From: Labilibaculum sp041595635
Lineage (GTDB): Bacteria; Bacteroidota; Bacteroidia; Bacteroidales; Marinifilaceae
Direction of reading: 5' to 3'
DNA length: 64,000 nucleotides
Assembly: GCF_041595635.1 (NCBI RefSeq)
Contig: NZ_JBFHJW010000015.1
Location: forward strand, 7,079-71,078
Positions 17,913-27,305 of the stretch are shown in pieces. The notes below the pieces were generated by a model. It was not told the DNA's origin and ran no database searches. It was given only the letters and a program-made list of their open reading frames with translations. The translations under genes were made by a program, and so were the position numbers. How positions within the stretch are numbered: the stretch's first letter is position 1; every line of letters begins with the position of its first letter.

Positions 17913-19382
17913 TTATTTTTCAGTTGATTCAACAGATATTGATTCCTCTTTCTTCTTTATTTTTTCTTTTCTATTTTTCTTTTTCTTATTAACATCCCAA
18001 ATTTTATCGAAATAGAAATTCAATCCGACTTTTCCCTCCCAAAAATAATCGTTATAATTCCCTAATTTTTTACCATCAATCTCATCGTTAAATATATAAT
18101 GATTTATTATGGAAAAATTCAACCCAATATGCTCATTAAAAAGAAATTCGCAACCAGCCCCATATAAAATCTGAGGATGAATAGAATTTGATAAATCAAT
18201 CGTATAAATTGATTTTTCCTGCTCTGAAAAAAAACCAAAACCACCTTCAACATAGGGTGTCCAATCCTTATAAGGTAACAATCGGTATTTTGCAGAAACA
18301 TCTAAAGAATTAAATGTTTTTTGAAAATTACTCGTTGTAGCTAAATCTCCTCTAGCAAAATTAAGTCCAAATTGAAGACTAGCCTGTGTATCATATAGTA
18401 AAGAGACACCACCCATAACTTCCATTTCTGTATGAGAATAATCGCCCATATATAACCAAGAACCAGCATTAACTCCTAATCCAAACTTGTGTCTTCTGGG
18501 TGTTATTAATTGGTCGAAAAAATCGGATCCATCATTTTCTTCTTTTTCTTCAGCGTAACTTGTAATAACATTAGAATTAATTTCCTCTGGATTTTTCAAA
18601 TCCCATAAACCGTCAATAACTCCTTCAATAACCAAAGACTCGACAGCCTTCTCAATAGCCTCTTTAACAGCCATCTCGGAAGGTTCATTGTAAGTAAAAC
18701 CAGTCTCTGCCTCAAGCAAACGCTTAAATTTAACATATCTAAAAACACTTGCATCCAATTCCTGAGAAAGAATCATTTTTGAGGTATAAACAGTTTTTAA
18801 AATTCTTCCATTACTGGTAGATATTGCTCGCAAATAAACGGTCACTCTATCTTGTCGATACTGACCATAAGCACCTGCACCAAAATATTTTAAACCTGCA
18901 CCACCAGTAAGAACATTAGCATCATAACTAATAACGCCTCCTTCCAAAACCAATCCAGCAAACAGGAGAGGTGGCAACAATTGAGTATTTTCATTTTTAC
19001 CTGTATAATTTGCCCTACTTGACCGTATGATTCTTCTTTCATTAAGTAAATTAGACAAGCCCTCTCTCTCGATTGGAATAAACCAACCCGATTCTTCAAT
19101 TGCCTTTAGCAAGATAGACGTAGTACCCTGTGTGACAGCAGTTGACCAATTCGAGCCACTATCAGAAGGTTTATACTGTCCTGTTTGATCCCGGAATTTA
19201 TAGACTGCTGCAACAATCTTTTCTTTTGGTTCGGGCAAACTAGAAAGATTTTTTTTTGCTGGTGTTTCTGCACCAATTTCTGCTCTCTGTTCACTAAGTG
19301 GTTGATTAAAAAGAGGTACACAGCCATTAAATATGGAGAACAATATAATTAAACTACTAGAATAGAGTATATATTTATACAT
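17913..19382 (-). CDS. csgG: CsgG curli secretion channel with C-terminal beta-barrel extension
   Basis: A 489-residue outer-membrane lipoprotein (lipobox ending at Cys21). Residues about 45-262 match CsgG closely: LSSLPEPKEKIVAAVYKFRDQTGQYKP, WFIPIEREGLSNLLNERRIIR, LRAISTSNGRILKTVYTSK, FRYVKFKRLLEAETGFTYNEP and IDGLWDL. E. coli CsgG ends near this point, but here about 225 residues continue as alternating strands (HKFGLGVNAGSWLYMGDYSH, TPYVEGGFGFFS, YFWEGKVGLNFYF), probably an eight-stranded barrel, with a Lys/Glu tail. The channel-constriction segment reads KPSDSGSNWST, lacking the E. coli Tyr51 and having Trp for Phe56. It is last of csgEFG, 26 nt after csgF. Confidence 0.93.
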   Translation of the reverse strand: MYKYILYSSSLIILFSIFNGCVPLFNQPLSEQRAEIGAETPAKKNLSSLPEPKEKIVAAVYKFRDQTGQYKPSDSGSNWSTAVTQGTTSILLKAIEESGWFIPIEREGLSNLLNERRIIRSSRANYTGKNENTQLLPPLLFAGLVLEGGVISYDANVLTGGAGLKYFGAGAYGQYRQDRVTVYLRAISTSNGRILKTVYTSKMILSQELDASVFRYVKFKRLLEAETGFTYNEPSEMAVKEAIEKAVESLVIEGVIDGLWDLKNPEEINSNVITSYAEEKEENDGSDFFDQLITPRRHKFGLGVNAGSWLYMGDYSHTEMEVMGGVSLLYDTQASLQFGLNFARGDLATTSNFQKTFNSLDVSAKYRLLPYKDWTPYVEGGFGFFSEQEKSIYTIDLSNSIHPQILYGAGCEFLFNEHIGLNFSIINHYIFNDEIDGKKLGNYNDYFWEGKVGLNFYFDKIWDVNKKKKNRKEKIKKKEESISVESTEK

Positions 19383-19408
19383 ACTGAGAAAATTAATTGA
19401 TCAGATTA

Positions 19409-19831
19409 CTAATAACTTGGAATAACAACATTGGTATAATCACCTGTTGTGATATCCTGAACATTAACGGTTATTCCACTTGCATCTTCAGAAATATCTA
19501 CTTGATAACTCCCTAGGTTATATGATCCTGCCCCAATAGAACTATCATCACCAAAAATAGAATTAACCAACTGACTGGATAACTGGTTCAGAATCTGCCT
19601 ATTTAAATTATCTTGAAAATCATCCAATGCATCAGAATCAAGAGCATCATCCGAACTTGGATCCTCGAGACGGTTTTGATTTGTTGCAGAACTTAGCAAC
19701 CAATTATAATTATACTGCTCACCACCAAAAGATGAATTTATTGGTTTATATACAAAATCCTGAGCTTGGGATTCAATTGGCAATACGAAGCTTAAAAGCA
19801 ACGTAATAAATACAATTTTCATACAATTCAT
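19409..19831 (-). CDS. csgF: Curli assembly factor CsgF
   Basis: A 140-residue exported protein with a signal peptide (ending SQAQ). The mature N-terminus DFVYKPINSSFGG, then WLLSSATNQN, is the conserved CsgF region that inserts into the CsgG pore and couples secretion to fibre nucleation. DDFQDNLNRQILNQLSSQL and the C-terminal strands also match. A second ATG three codons in (19822) is an equally good start. It lies 17 nt after csgE. Confidence 0.92.
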   Translation of the reverse strand: MNCMKIVFITLLLSFVLPIESQAQDFVYKPINSSFGGEQYNYNWLLSSATNQNRLEDPSSDDALDSDALDDFQDNLNRQILNQLSSQLVNSIFGDDSSIGAGSYNLGSYQVDISEDASGITVNVQDITTGDYTNVVIPSY

Positions 19832-19838
19832 GACTTTT

Positions 19839-19849
19839 AGGTTTAAAGT
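19839..19849 (-). promoter_or_regulatory. Shared leader motif ACTTTAAACCT, csgF
   Basis: The same minus-strand 11-mer as in both curlin leaders, here immediately after the csgE reading frame and 7 nt before the csgF start codon. Confidence 0.4.
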
Positions 19850-20361
19850 TAAAATATTCCCGATCCTTGCTGATCTTCATCCTCAAGTTGAGCCTTCATT
19901 TTTTCATAATTATTTAAATATTGTGCAGCCCTATTATTAGCATATTCAGTCATTTGTTTTAACACTTCATATCGTGGTTGAACTCGTTGCTTAAAAATCT
20001 CATCTTCATTAACTAAGACTGTAATCTGAGTCGCTAATCCAGGCAAAACCATTTCTTTAATTGTAATGACGTAATTCTTTGCTGTTTCAGGGGCAATCCA
20101 AACAGAGAAAAACATATCATAGAAATCACGTCCTACTTTGGTTCTTGTTTCATCCATAACCAAACCATCAATTTCCATTTCAGGACCATCATTCTCATAA
20201 TTTGTATTTTTTTCAATAATCTCATCAAGCGTTTCCTGAAGAATTTTTAAGGTTTGAATAGAGTCCATCTCATTTTGGGTATTCTGACCTTGCGCTTTAA
20301 TTATACAGGCAGAACACAGAAAAATGCAAACTAAAACGAAATTTTTACAAAAACTCATCAT
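19849..20361 (-). CDS. csgE: Curli export specificity factor CsgE
   Basis: A 170-residue exported protein. The start is ATG 20361; an in-frame TTG just upstream is not preferred. After the signal peptide and about 40 extra residues, EIDGLVMDETRTKVGRDFYDMFFSVW and NYVITIKEMVLPGLATQITVLVNEDEIFKQRVQPRY match CsgE, the periplasmic cap that delivers curlin to CsgG. It is first of a tight csgE-csgF-csgG operon. The N-terminal extension (about 22-62) is acidic and helical, and longer than in E. coli. Confidence 0.92.
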   Translation of the reverse strand: MMSFCKNFVLVCIFLCSACIIKAQGQNTQNEMDSIQTLKILQETLDEIIEKNTNYENDGPEMEIDGLVMDETRTKVGRDFYDMFFSVWIAPETAKNYVITIKEMVLPGLATQITVLVNEDEIFKQRVQPRYEVLKQMTEYANNRAAQYLNNYEKMKAQLEDEDQQGSGIF

Positions 20362-20536
20362 CAAAAATTCCTTAAAACATAAGACTATCGCTATATAAAT
20401 ATATCATTTCTAAATTTAATATCATAATATTTAAAAGGTATTAGACTTCTCTTAAGAAAGCTTAACCTTTGTTAACTAGTTAATTAAACTTAAACTTTTA
20501 GGCTACATACAATTGATATACCCAACACAATATTTG

Positions 20537-21556
20537 TTAAAATTTAGGACATCGAATTGCACGTATTCTTCTGTTTTTTCTATAATAATAACTTCCCGAA
20601 CAAGAAGATTTGGCTTTTCCCAACAAATAAGTTAATGATATTTCGTGAGCTCCAGAATTTGTTTTCACCAAATTTGAAACCACATAATCGTACGAATAGC
20701 CTATTCTAACCTTTTCTACTTGATAGCCAAGTAGAACAATAAAAGCATCGAAATCGAAAGAAAGATTATGGCGAAACCAGCCCCCAACCACCCAATTTTC
20801 TCTAGACAAATACATTCCGTAGTTAATCTGCTCAAAATCTTGCTGTCTCTGATATAAGACATTAGGCGAAAGGGTAAAATTACTCTTCATTAATCCACGA
20901 GAATACCCAAAAGGTATGTTTGCTCCTGCATGAACGGTGTACTTACGCGGAAGTATTGCAGCATCTTGGGTTGAAACAAAAGCTTCATTTGGTTCTGAAA
21001 GATGATCAATAACTCCTCCAAAATAGAAACTTTTATAATTAACAATAACTCCCATGGAAAAATCCCAATACGAATTACTTAATTTACCTGGCTGAACTTC
21101 TAGAGAAGGATATAATACCCCATAGAGAGGATCAATCATATCAGAAAAAACGAAAGATTCCCAATTGAGTCTCCGCTGAATAAAGCTAACTTTAAAACCT
21201 GCATTCACTGATAAATCTCGATTTATATCAAGGGAATATGAGTACATCGCAGAAGCAGTTGTTGTTTTAATGGCACCTTGTCCTTGATTATCCTGCAAAA
21301 GCAAAATACCTACTCCTCCATTCATCACGTCAACAAATTGATCGTAGGAAACACTGTAAGTAACAAACGGACGATTATTTTGTGGCCATTGATTTCGATA
21401 AGATAAACCAACGACCGGAACATATTCAGATCCAGCGAATGCAGGGTTAAGATACAATCGATTGGCATAGAATTGTGAAAACTCAACATCCTGCCCTTTA
21501 ACCTGAGTCGTTAAAAGCAAACAAGCAATGATGTATAAAAGTTTCCATTTTCTCAT
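20537..21556 (-). CDS. PorP/SprF family type IX secretion membrane protein
   Basis: A 339-residue outer-membrane protein. The signal peptide (1-21) is followed by the family signature DVEFSQFYANRLYLNPAFAG and then barrel strands (GLSYRNQWP, GGVGILLLQDNQG, FYFGGVIDHLSEPN, RIGYSYDYVVSNL). PorP/SprF proteins assist attachment of T9SS cargo. Its start lies one nt after the stop of the giant CHU_C protein gene, so the two are translationally coupled and it is probably the dedicated partner of that cargo. Confidence 0.92.
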   Translation of the reverse strand: MRKWKLLYIIACLLLTTQVKGQDVEFSQFYANRLYLNPAFAGSEYVPVVGLSYRNQWPQNNRPFVTYSVSYDQFVDVMNGGVGILLLQDNQGQGAIKTTTASAMYSYSLDINRDLSVNAGFKVSFIQRRLNWESFVFSDMIDPLYGVLYPSLEVQPGKLSNSYWDFSMGVIVNYKSFYFGGVIDHLSEPNEAFVSTQDAAILPRKYTVHAGANIPFGYSRGLMKSNFTLSPNVLYQRQQDFEQINYGMYLSRENWVVGGWFRHNLSFDFDAFIVLLGYQVEKVRIGYSYDYVVSNLVKTNSGAHEISLTYLLGKAKSSCSGSYYYRKNRRIRAIRCPKF

Positions 21557-21557
21557 G

Positions 21558-24500
21558 TCATCGAATTAAAGATACATTACCATCTTTACGAGCCTTTCCT
21601 TTAACAAGTAGGATCCAAACATAGACTCCCATTTTCACGTTTTTTCCTTTATAAGTTCCATCCCAACCGCGTCCTAAATCGGTAAATTCATAAATTAATT
21701 CGCCCCAGCGATTGTACACAAACATTTCTATTTCTTCTCCTGCTATATCTCCTGTTATTATCGGCCCAAAAGTGTCGTTCACTCCATCACCATTAGGTGT
21801 GAAGGCATTGGGAACAAAAATTCGATATCTATCCACGGAAATGAAAATTGAATCGACACTAATACAGCCATTAAAGTCGGTATATTGCAACTCATACATT
21901 CCTTCTTCATATGCTGTGTAAGTTGAATTAGTAGATCCATCTTGCCAAAGATAAGTTCCAGGTAAAAAGCGATTTTCGATGACTGGTGATAATATTTTAG
22001 ATTCACCATAAAGAATAGTTGTATCCCTTCCCAAATCAAGAACTGGTTTTTCATGAATAATGAAATTCACTAATGAAGAATTTGAACATCCATTTTCAAT
22101 TTTAGCATAAAAGCTATCATTAGAAGAAATAGTTGTTTCCAATGGATTTGGAACCGGAGTAAGCAAATCAATATCCTGATACCAACTTACAATATATGAG
22201 CTATTGTTTGTTACTTGATCATTGAGAACCGTTAAATCATAAGCAGCATATATTCCTTCTCCAGAATTATCTTCGCATAAATCAATTGTTAGATCATTTG
22301 CTTCTGGAAGAGAATTCACCACGAAATTTAATCGTCCTATACTTTCACATCCATTTTGATTAACTGCAAGTGCATAATATGAACTTTGGTTAGAAACCGT
22401 AACATCCGAAGAATTTGTTACAGGAATGATTAACTGATCATCTTCAAACCACTGCAAACTAGCAAGTGAATCGGTGCAAACTTCTGAATTAAAATCGGTT
22501 AAATTCACACCACTTACCGAAGAGGAAGCGAAGGATTGCTCGCAAAGATCTTCACTAACATTTAAAGTTTGAGGTAAGGTGGTGATATTGAATGTTAATT
22601 CAGCAAAATTCTCACATGTTCCATCCCAAACGCGTGCGTAAAATACATCGCCATTGGAAACCAAAACATTCTGAACATTGGAAACAGGATTGGAATAGTT
22701 GGAATCGAAGTACCATAACAAACTACTACTTGCTGATGATGATATATTGGCTTTGTATTCGTTTAAATTTATTCTGCTATGCTCTCCAGTATTAAAAACA
22801 TCTTCGCACAATGTGATGGTATCGTTTTTCGCATCAGGAATAGAATTGATGGTAAAATCAACTTGAGCAACATTACTTTCTGTTCCAAAGCTAACCCGAA
22901 CGAAAAAACTATCCCCATCGGAAACTGTTGTATTCATTGGACTTACAACTGAACTTGTTAAAGCTGCATCGTAAAACCAATCTTTAACTGTTCCTGGATC
23001 ACTATTAACCGAATTCTCTAATTGCGACAAATCATAGGAAGTTATGGATGCAGTACCCAAGATATCTTCACATAATTGAACCTGCAAATCATTTGCCTCG
23101 GGTAAATTTCTTACGGTAAAAGTTAAAATAGCTGAAGACTGACAATTTCCATCGTCAACCAAAGCATAAAACGCATCGCCCGAAACTAGGCTTACATTAT
23201 CAGGAGTTACAACTAAATTGGTAAGCAATGCATCCTGATACCATAATACGGTGAGACCTGAAGCACTTGCAATAACTGAATTGTAAGTTGATAAATTGAT
23301 GCCTGAAGATACACCACTACCAAAACTATCTTCCCAAACTTCAACATTTTGATCGGAAACTACCGGCAAGGAAAGCACACTATAAGTTGCCACAGCAATA
23401 TTTGTATTAAATGCGTCGCTTACTGCGGCAAAAAAACGATCACCATCACCAGTGCTTACACTTGTGGGATCGGGAATTAAGTTTACAGGCGTGCCATTCG
23501 GCTCTGTTGGCCAATCGAAATACCAGGCAAAGGAATCGCCATTGCCTTCATTAATTTGAGTTTCGTTTGCACTTAAATCGACAATGGCAGTTCCTGATCC
23601 CATGATATCTTCGCAGACTTCTGGAAAAACATCCTTAGCTACCGGAGTGTTTACCACAGAAAAATCAACAGTTGCCACATTAGAACAAAGTCCATTGGAA
23701 ACAAGTACGTAGAAAATATCACCATCTGCTACATCCTGACTAGTTGGATCGGCAACTAAATTGGTGAGACTGGAATCATAATACCATTCAAGTGAATTTG
23801 ATTCTCCTCCTAATATAGCATCATTATAAAAGCTCAAATCAACACCCAAAGAGATCATTGAACCTACAACGTCCTCAAATTCAACAATGCTTTGATTATT
23901 TGCTATGGGTAAAGCTACTAATGAATAGATTACTGTAGCACTATTGGATTCTGCTCCTTCCTGAACCAAAACATAATAAGCCTGCCCATCAACTACAGTT
24001 ACACTTGATGGATTCGACACTAAACTTGTTAATGCTGCATCTTCATACCAACTAACACTACTCAAAGTACCACCATTTATAGCACTATCATTCAATGGCA
24101 AATTAACATTCGAGGCAACTCCTCCTCCATATACATCTTCACAAATATCAAGATCTAAATCATTTGCTATCGGAGTAGACCGCACTGTAAATTGCAAGCT
24201 TCCCACATTGTTACAAAGCCCATTATCGATGTACGCATAGTAAGTATCCTGATCATTTACAAAAATATTGGTTGGATCTGTAACAGAATTTGAGAGAGAA
24301 GCATCAGAAAACCATGCAACATTATTAGATCCTGCAACCTGAGTATCATAATCGGTCAAATTAATACCAGCAACACTTCCCGAGCCAAAAGTATCTTCCC
24401 AAAGCTGAACCTCAATGTCATTGCCTTCGGGTAAGGTATTTATAGTATAAGTTACAGTGGCAACACTCGTATTGGTACCTATAGATACTTGTGCGTAGAA

Positions 24501-26330
24501 CACTTCGCCATTAGAAACAACCCGACTTGTTGTATTAGTTACGGGTTGTGTTAAAGCCAAATCGTGAAACCATGCAACAGTATAGGGGTTATTATTTGTA
24601 ATGGCCGATTCCAATAAAGTAAGATCGATATTAGATACATTACCTGAGTTATAATTATCTTCGCAAAGAACAATGTCTTGATCAATAGCTTGAGGTAAAG
24701 AATTAACAGTATAGGTTACCATCGCAACATTACTGCAAAATCCATCATTAACATCTACCCAAAATTGTTGTCCATTAATAACCGATACACTAGTAGGATC
24801 GGCAACCAGTGTATCTAGTGTGGCATCGGAATACCATACAAAAGTTGAACCAGAGGTACTATTTATAGCACTCTCCAGTAAAGTTAAATCTATTCCGCTA
24901 GCAATTTCAGAACCTTGAGTATCTTCCCATACCGATTCAGACTGATCCGTAACAACTGGCAAAGAACGAATGATAACAGATTGACTAATCGTATCCGATC
25001 CTCCAGAAATTAAATTCACTTGTAAGGAAACTGTAAAAGTATCGGCGGTAGCATAAACATGGTTCACTGTAAAGGGACTTGTGGTTGATGTTTCTGAATT
25101 TCCATCTCCAAAATCCCAGCTTGCATCTGCTATATTAGATAAATCTGATACAATCGTGAATTCTGTATCATCTCCTAAACAATCATACTGATATGCAAAC
25201 TCTAAAGTAAAGATACTAGTGACAAAATTAGGCAGACCTAAACGAGAGCGTCTCCCAGATAAATTTTGGGAATCAGCAACAAAATCAACTCCTGTTCCGG
25301 CCACATCTGGACTATTTAGCACATCTAAATTTAAGCTCCCAGTAGTTCCATTTGTGCCAATCTTGGCCATATATATTCTATTATCCGGAGCCAATTGCAA
25401 AGCGCCATAAAGCCATGAACCACTTCCTACTAACTGACTGGATGCATTGATAGTGGTTTCATCATTAGAGGATATATTAAATTGATACAATTCACCATCC
25501 AAAAACAGACTGACATATAAAAATTCTCCAGACGGGGAAAATTCGATTCCGTAAGGTGTAGTATAATTATTCAGCTGAATTGGATTTGAGACTACACCTG
25601 AAGAGGTATTAAAATCGAACAATTCTACCAAATTCTGAGTATAAATTGCCAAAGCTAATTTGCTTCCACTCGGAGAGATTTTCATATACCCAATTGCTGA
25701 ATTTTGATCAGAATTATGCAGCACCCCAACGGTACTAATAACAGGAGTAGAAAGTCCAGAAGCTGAGAATTGATAGGCATAAAAATCACGAGTATCCCAA
25801 GCATGCATCAGAATCCAGTAATCGGTTCCATTGGCATGTGCAACTGCGGTTACTTTTTCACAAACCTCATCGGCATAGATTACCGAATTTTTTACAGTAA
25901 CAGCTCCTAATCCTCCATCTTGAGACATGTCTACCTCAGAATAATTAAAGCCATTTCGCAGAGCATTTTGATGAGCATCGACAGTAAATATATAATAGAT
26001 AATAGAACTTCCTGGTTGTTGTACAATTATAGATGATTGAGTTGCTGAAGCATTTCCATCTAAACCTGTACCATTAGTCATTACATCATGATTTTTATTG
26101 TAAACGGTCACACCATCGGTATAAAATAGCAAATCTCCTTGGGCAGTGCAAACCGTAGCACATCCCTCATCGGTATCTAAACTACCATCAGTTAAAGCAA
26201 CAACAGGATCAACATTAAAATCTAATCCAGCATTATCACCAAAGTACCAGATACCTGCCTGACCTTGGCCAAAAATTACATTTGAGGACAAAATAAAATA
26301 AATGAGCAATATGCGAACTAAAATTTTCAT
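21558..26330 (-). CDS. Giant T9SS cargo with PKD domain, 11 Ig-like repeats and CHU_C sorting domain
   Basis: A 1590-residue surface protein. Signal peptide 1-22; an N-terminal propeller-like region (GIWYFGDNAGLDF onward, about 23-370); a PKD domain (ASWDFGDGNSETSTTSPFTVNHVY); then 11 tandem repeats of about 85 residues with consensus VxWYxDxxLTxxVxxPTxVxVxxGDxFYAxV...LPxAxDxxxxLCEDxxGSG. The C-terminal type B sorting domain reads FVPNAFTPNGDGVNDTF to YNRWGELIYE and GWDGTYKGK. It is secreted by the type IX system, probably adhesive or structural. It is first of a two-gene operon with the PorP/SprF protein. Confidence 0.93.
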   Translation of the reverse strand: MKILVRILLIYFILSSNVIFGQGQAGIWYFGDNAGLDFNVDPVVALTDGSLDTDEGCATVCTAQGDLLFYTDGVTVYNKNHDVMTNGTGLDGNASATQSSIIVQQPGSSIIYYIFTVDAHQNALRNGFNYSEVDMSQDGGLGAVTVKNSVIYADEVCEKVTAVAHANGTDYWILMHAWDTRDFYAYQFSASGLSTPVISTVGVLHNSDQNSAIGYMKISPSGSKLALAIYTQNLVELFDFNTSSGVVSNPIQLNNYTTPYGIEFSPSGEFLYVSLFLDGELYQFNISSNDETTINASSQLVGSGSWLYGALQLAPDNRIYMAKIGTNGTTGSLNLDVLNSPDVAGTGVDFVADSQNLSGRRSRLGLPNFVTSIFTLEFAYQYDCLGDDTEFTIVSDLSNIADASWDFGDGNSETSTTSPFTVNHVYATADTFTVSLQVNLISGGSDTISQSVIIRSLPVVTDQSESVWEDTQGSEIASGIDLTLLESAINSTSGSTFVWYSDATLDTLVADPTSVSVINGQQFWVDVNDGFCSNVAMVTYTVNSLPQAIDQDIVLCEDNYNSGNVSNIDLTLLESAITNNNPYTVAWFHDLALTQPVTNTTSRVVSNGEVFYAQVSIGTNTSVATVTYTINTLPEGNDIEVQLWEDTFGSGSVAGINLTDYDTQVAGSNNVAWFSDASLSNSVTDPTNIFVNDQDTYYAYIDNGLCNNVGSLQFTVRSTPIANDLDLDICEDVYGGGVASNVNLPLNDSAINGGTLSSVSWYEDAALTSLVSNPSSVTVVDGQAYYVLVQEGAESNSATVIYSLVALPIANNQSIVEFEDVVGSMISLGVDLSFYNDAILGGESNSLEWYYDSSLTNLVADPTSQDVADGDIFYVLVSNGLCSNVATVDFSVVNTPVAKDVFPEVCEDIMGSGTAIVDLSANETQINEGNGDSFAWYFDWPTEPNGTPVNLIPDPTSVSTGDGDRFFAAVSDAFNTNIAVATYSVLSLPVVSDQNVEVWEDSFGSGVSSGINLSTYNSVIASASGLTVLWYQDALLTNLVVTPDNVSLVSGDAFYALVDDGNCQSSAILTFTVRNLPEANDLQVQLCEDILGTASITSYDLSQLENSVNSDPGTVKDWFYDAALTSSVVSPMNTTVSDGDSFFVRVSFGTESNVAQVDFTINSIPDAKNDTITLCEDVFNTGEHSRINLNEYKANISSSASSSLLWYFDSNYSNPVSNVQNVLVSNGDVFYARVWDGTCENFAELTFNITTLPQTLNVSEDLCEQSFASSSVSGVNLTDFNSEVCTDSLASLQWFEDDQLIIPVTNSSDVTVSNQSSYYALAVNQNGCESIGRLNFVVNSLPEANDLTIDLCEDNSGEGIYAAYDLTVLNDQVTNNSSYIVSWYQDIDLLTPVPNPLETTISSNDSFYAKIENGCSNSSLVNFIIHEKPVLDLGRDTTILYGESKILSPVIENRFLPGTYLWQDGSTNSTYTAYEEGMYELQYTDFNGCISVDSIFISVDRYRIFVPNAFTPNGDGVNDTFGPIITGDIAGEEIEMFVYNRWGELIYEFTDLGRGWDGTYKGKNVKMGVYVWILLVKGKARKDGNVSLIR

Positions 26331-26457
26331 AAAACAAGCGACTAAATCAGAAGAAAATAAATTCAGTTTAATAATTCTTAAACATTGATTATCTTGCCAT
26401 TACATACAATTTACAAAATAAATCCTATCCATTAACTAGCATCATGGATATATAAAT

Positions 26458-26504
26458 AAAAATCAGGTAATTTTCCACGAGTGATGAACAATTACCTGAT
26501 TTTT
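26458..26504 (-). terminator. Terminator of the small HTH gene
   Basis: A perfect 15-bp inverted repeat (26458-26472 with 26490-26504) with a 17-nt loop and flanking A/T runs, 29 nt past the HTH gene. Confidence 0.8.
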
Positions 26505-26533
26505 ACTATGAATTAAACGGTACTTTTAAAAGT

Positions 26534-26722
26534 TTAACTGAGGCCTAAATAATCGAAGAGTTTTGACTTAACTGTAGTCGTTAAAGGTCGTTTTCCATTA
26601 AGAATATAAGACAAATACACATCCGTAATACCAATTATTTTGGCCACTTTCTTCTTTTTGTCATCTAGAATTCTGAGTCGGTCTTTAATTCTAACTAAAT
26701 CGTTCTGCACTTCGTTCTTCAT
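26534..26722 (-). CDS. Small Cro-like HTH protein
   Basis: A 62-residue protein from ATG 26722. The core KVAKIIGITDVYLSYILNGKRPLTTTVKSKLFDYLGL has the helix-turn-helix spacing of XRE/Cro-type repressors, and a basic helix (RIKDRLRILDDKKKK) precedes it. There is no other domain. It is a stand-alone gene between the T9SS cargo and the two-component genes, with its own terminator. It is probably DNA-binding; the target is unknown. Confidence 0.65.
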   Translation of the reverse strand: MKNEVQNDLVRIKDRLRILDDKKKKVAKIIGITDVYLSYILNGKRPLTTTVKSKLFDYLGLS

Positions 26723-26879
26723 AATTTCAGTTTTATAGTTTAACAATTGAGATTAAGGTTACTTCTGGCTTAATTTGAAGCGAAAACAGATGAGAATTCA
26801 TCTGTTTCACACTTCAAACTAAATTTTTGTAAATTTTATCAATTTACATGGTTGGTTAAAAAGTGAATAGAGCTAAATA

Positions 26880-27305
26880 TTAGTTCGGACTATAATAAAT
26901 TCCTGAACCAATAGCCTTTTTTAATTCAAATAAACGAAGTTGTTTCTGCAACAACTCGTAATTAGTATGAAGCGCTTTCCGGTGTTCCAATTTCGAAATC
27001 TGAATTTCTCGATCAACCGTAATTACAACTTTGGTTTCTTTAAAATTATCGTTAATGTATTTTAGCATATCGATATTGGCCATAGCCTTCAATGGAATAA
27101 TTACTAAATCAATTGATATTTGATTTAATATAATTTCAATCTCAGTGGGATCGTCAGCAAAAAACGCCCTAGCCTCTAGATTCTCAATGTACTCCTTCAG
27201 CTCATCGATTAGAGATCTGTTTTCTTTTACAAATAGAATATTCATAGGTTCTTCTGATGAAGGAAGAATTTTTATTGAGTTTCCTTCCAATATTAACACA
27301 TCCAT
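26880..27305 (-). CDS. Receiver-like protein lacking the phospho-acceptor Asp
   Basis: A 141-residue cytoplasmic protein from ATG 27305 (MDVLILEGNSIKIL). The central part (about 20-115) has the alternating strand-helix pattern of a response-regulator receiver: MNILFVKENRSLIDELKEYI, then IDLVIIPLKAMANIDMLKYI, then KVVITVDREI. The usual acidic pair after strand 1 and the Asp at the end of strand 3 are absent (VKEN and VIIPL). If it is a receiver, it cannot be phosphorylated in the normal way. It lies downstream of an NtrC-type regulator on the same strand. Confidence 0.5.
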   Translation of the reverse strand: MDVLILEGNSIKILPSSEEPMNILFVKENRSLIDELKEYIENLEARAFFADDPTEIEIILNQISIDLVIIPLKAMANIDMLKYINDNFKETKVVITVDREIQISKLEHRKALHTNYELLQKQLRLFELKKAIGSGIYYSPN

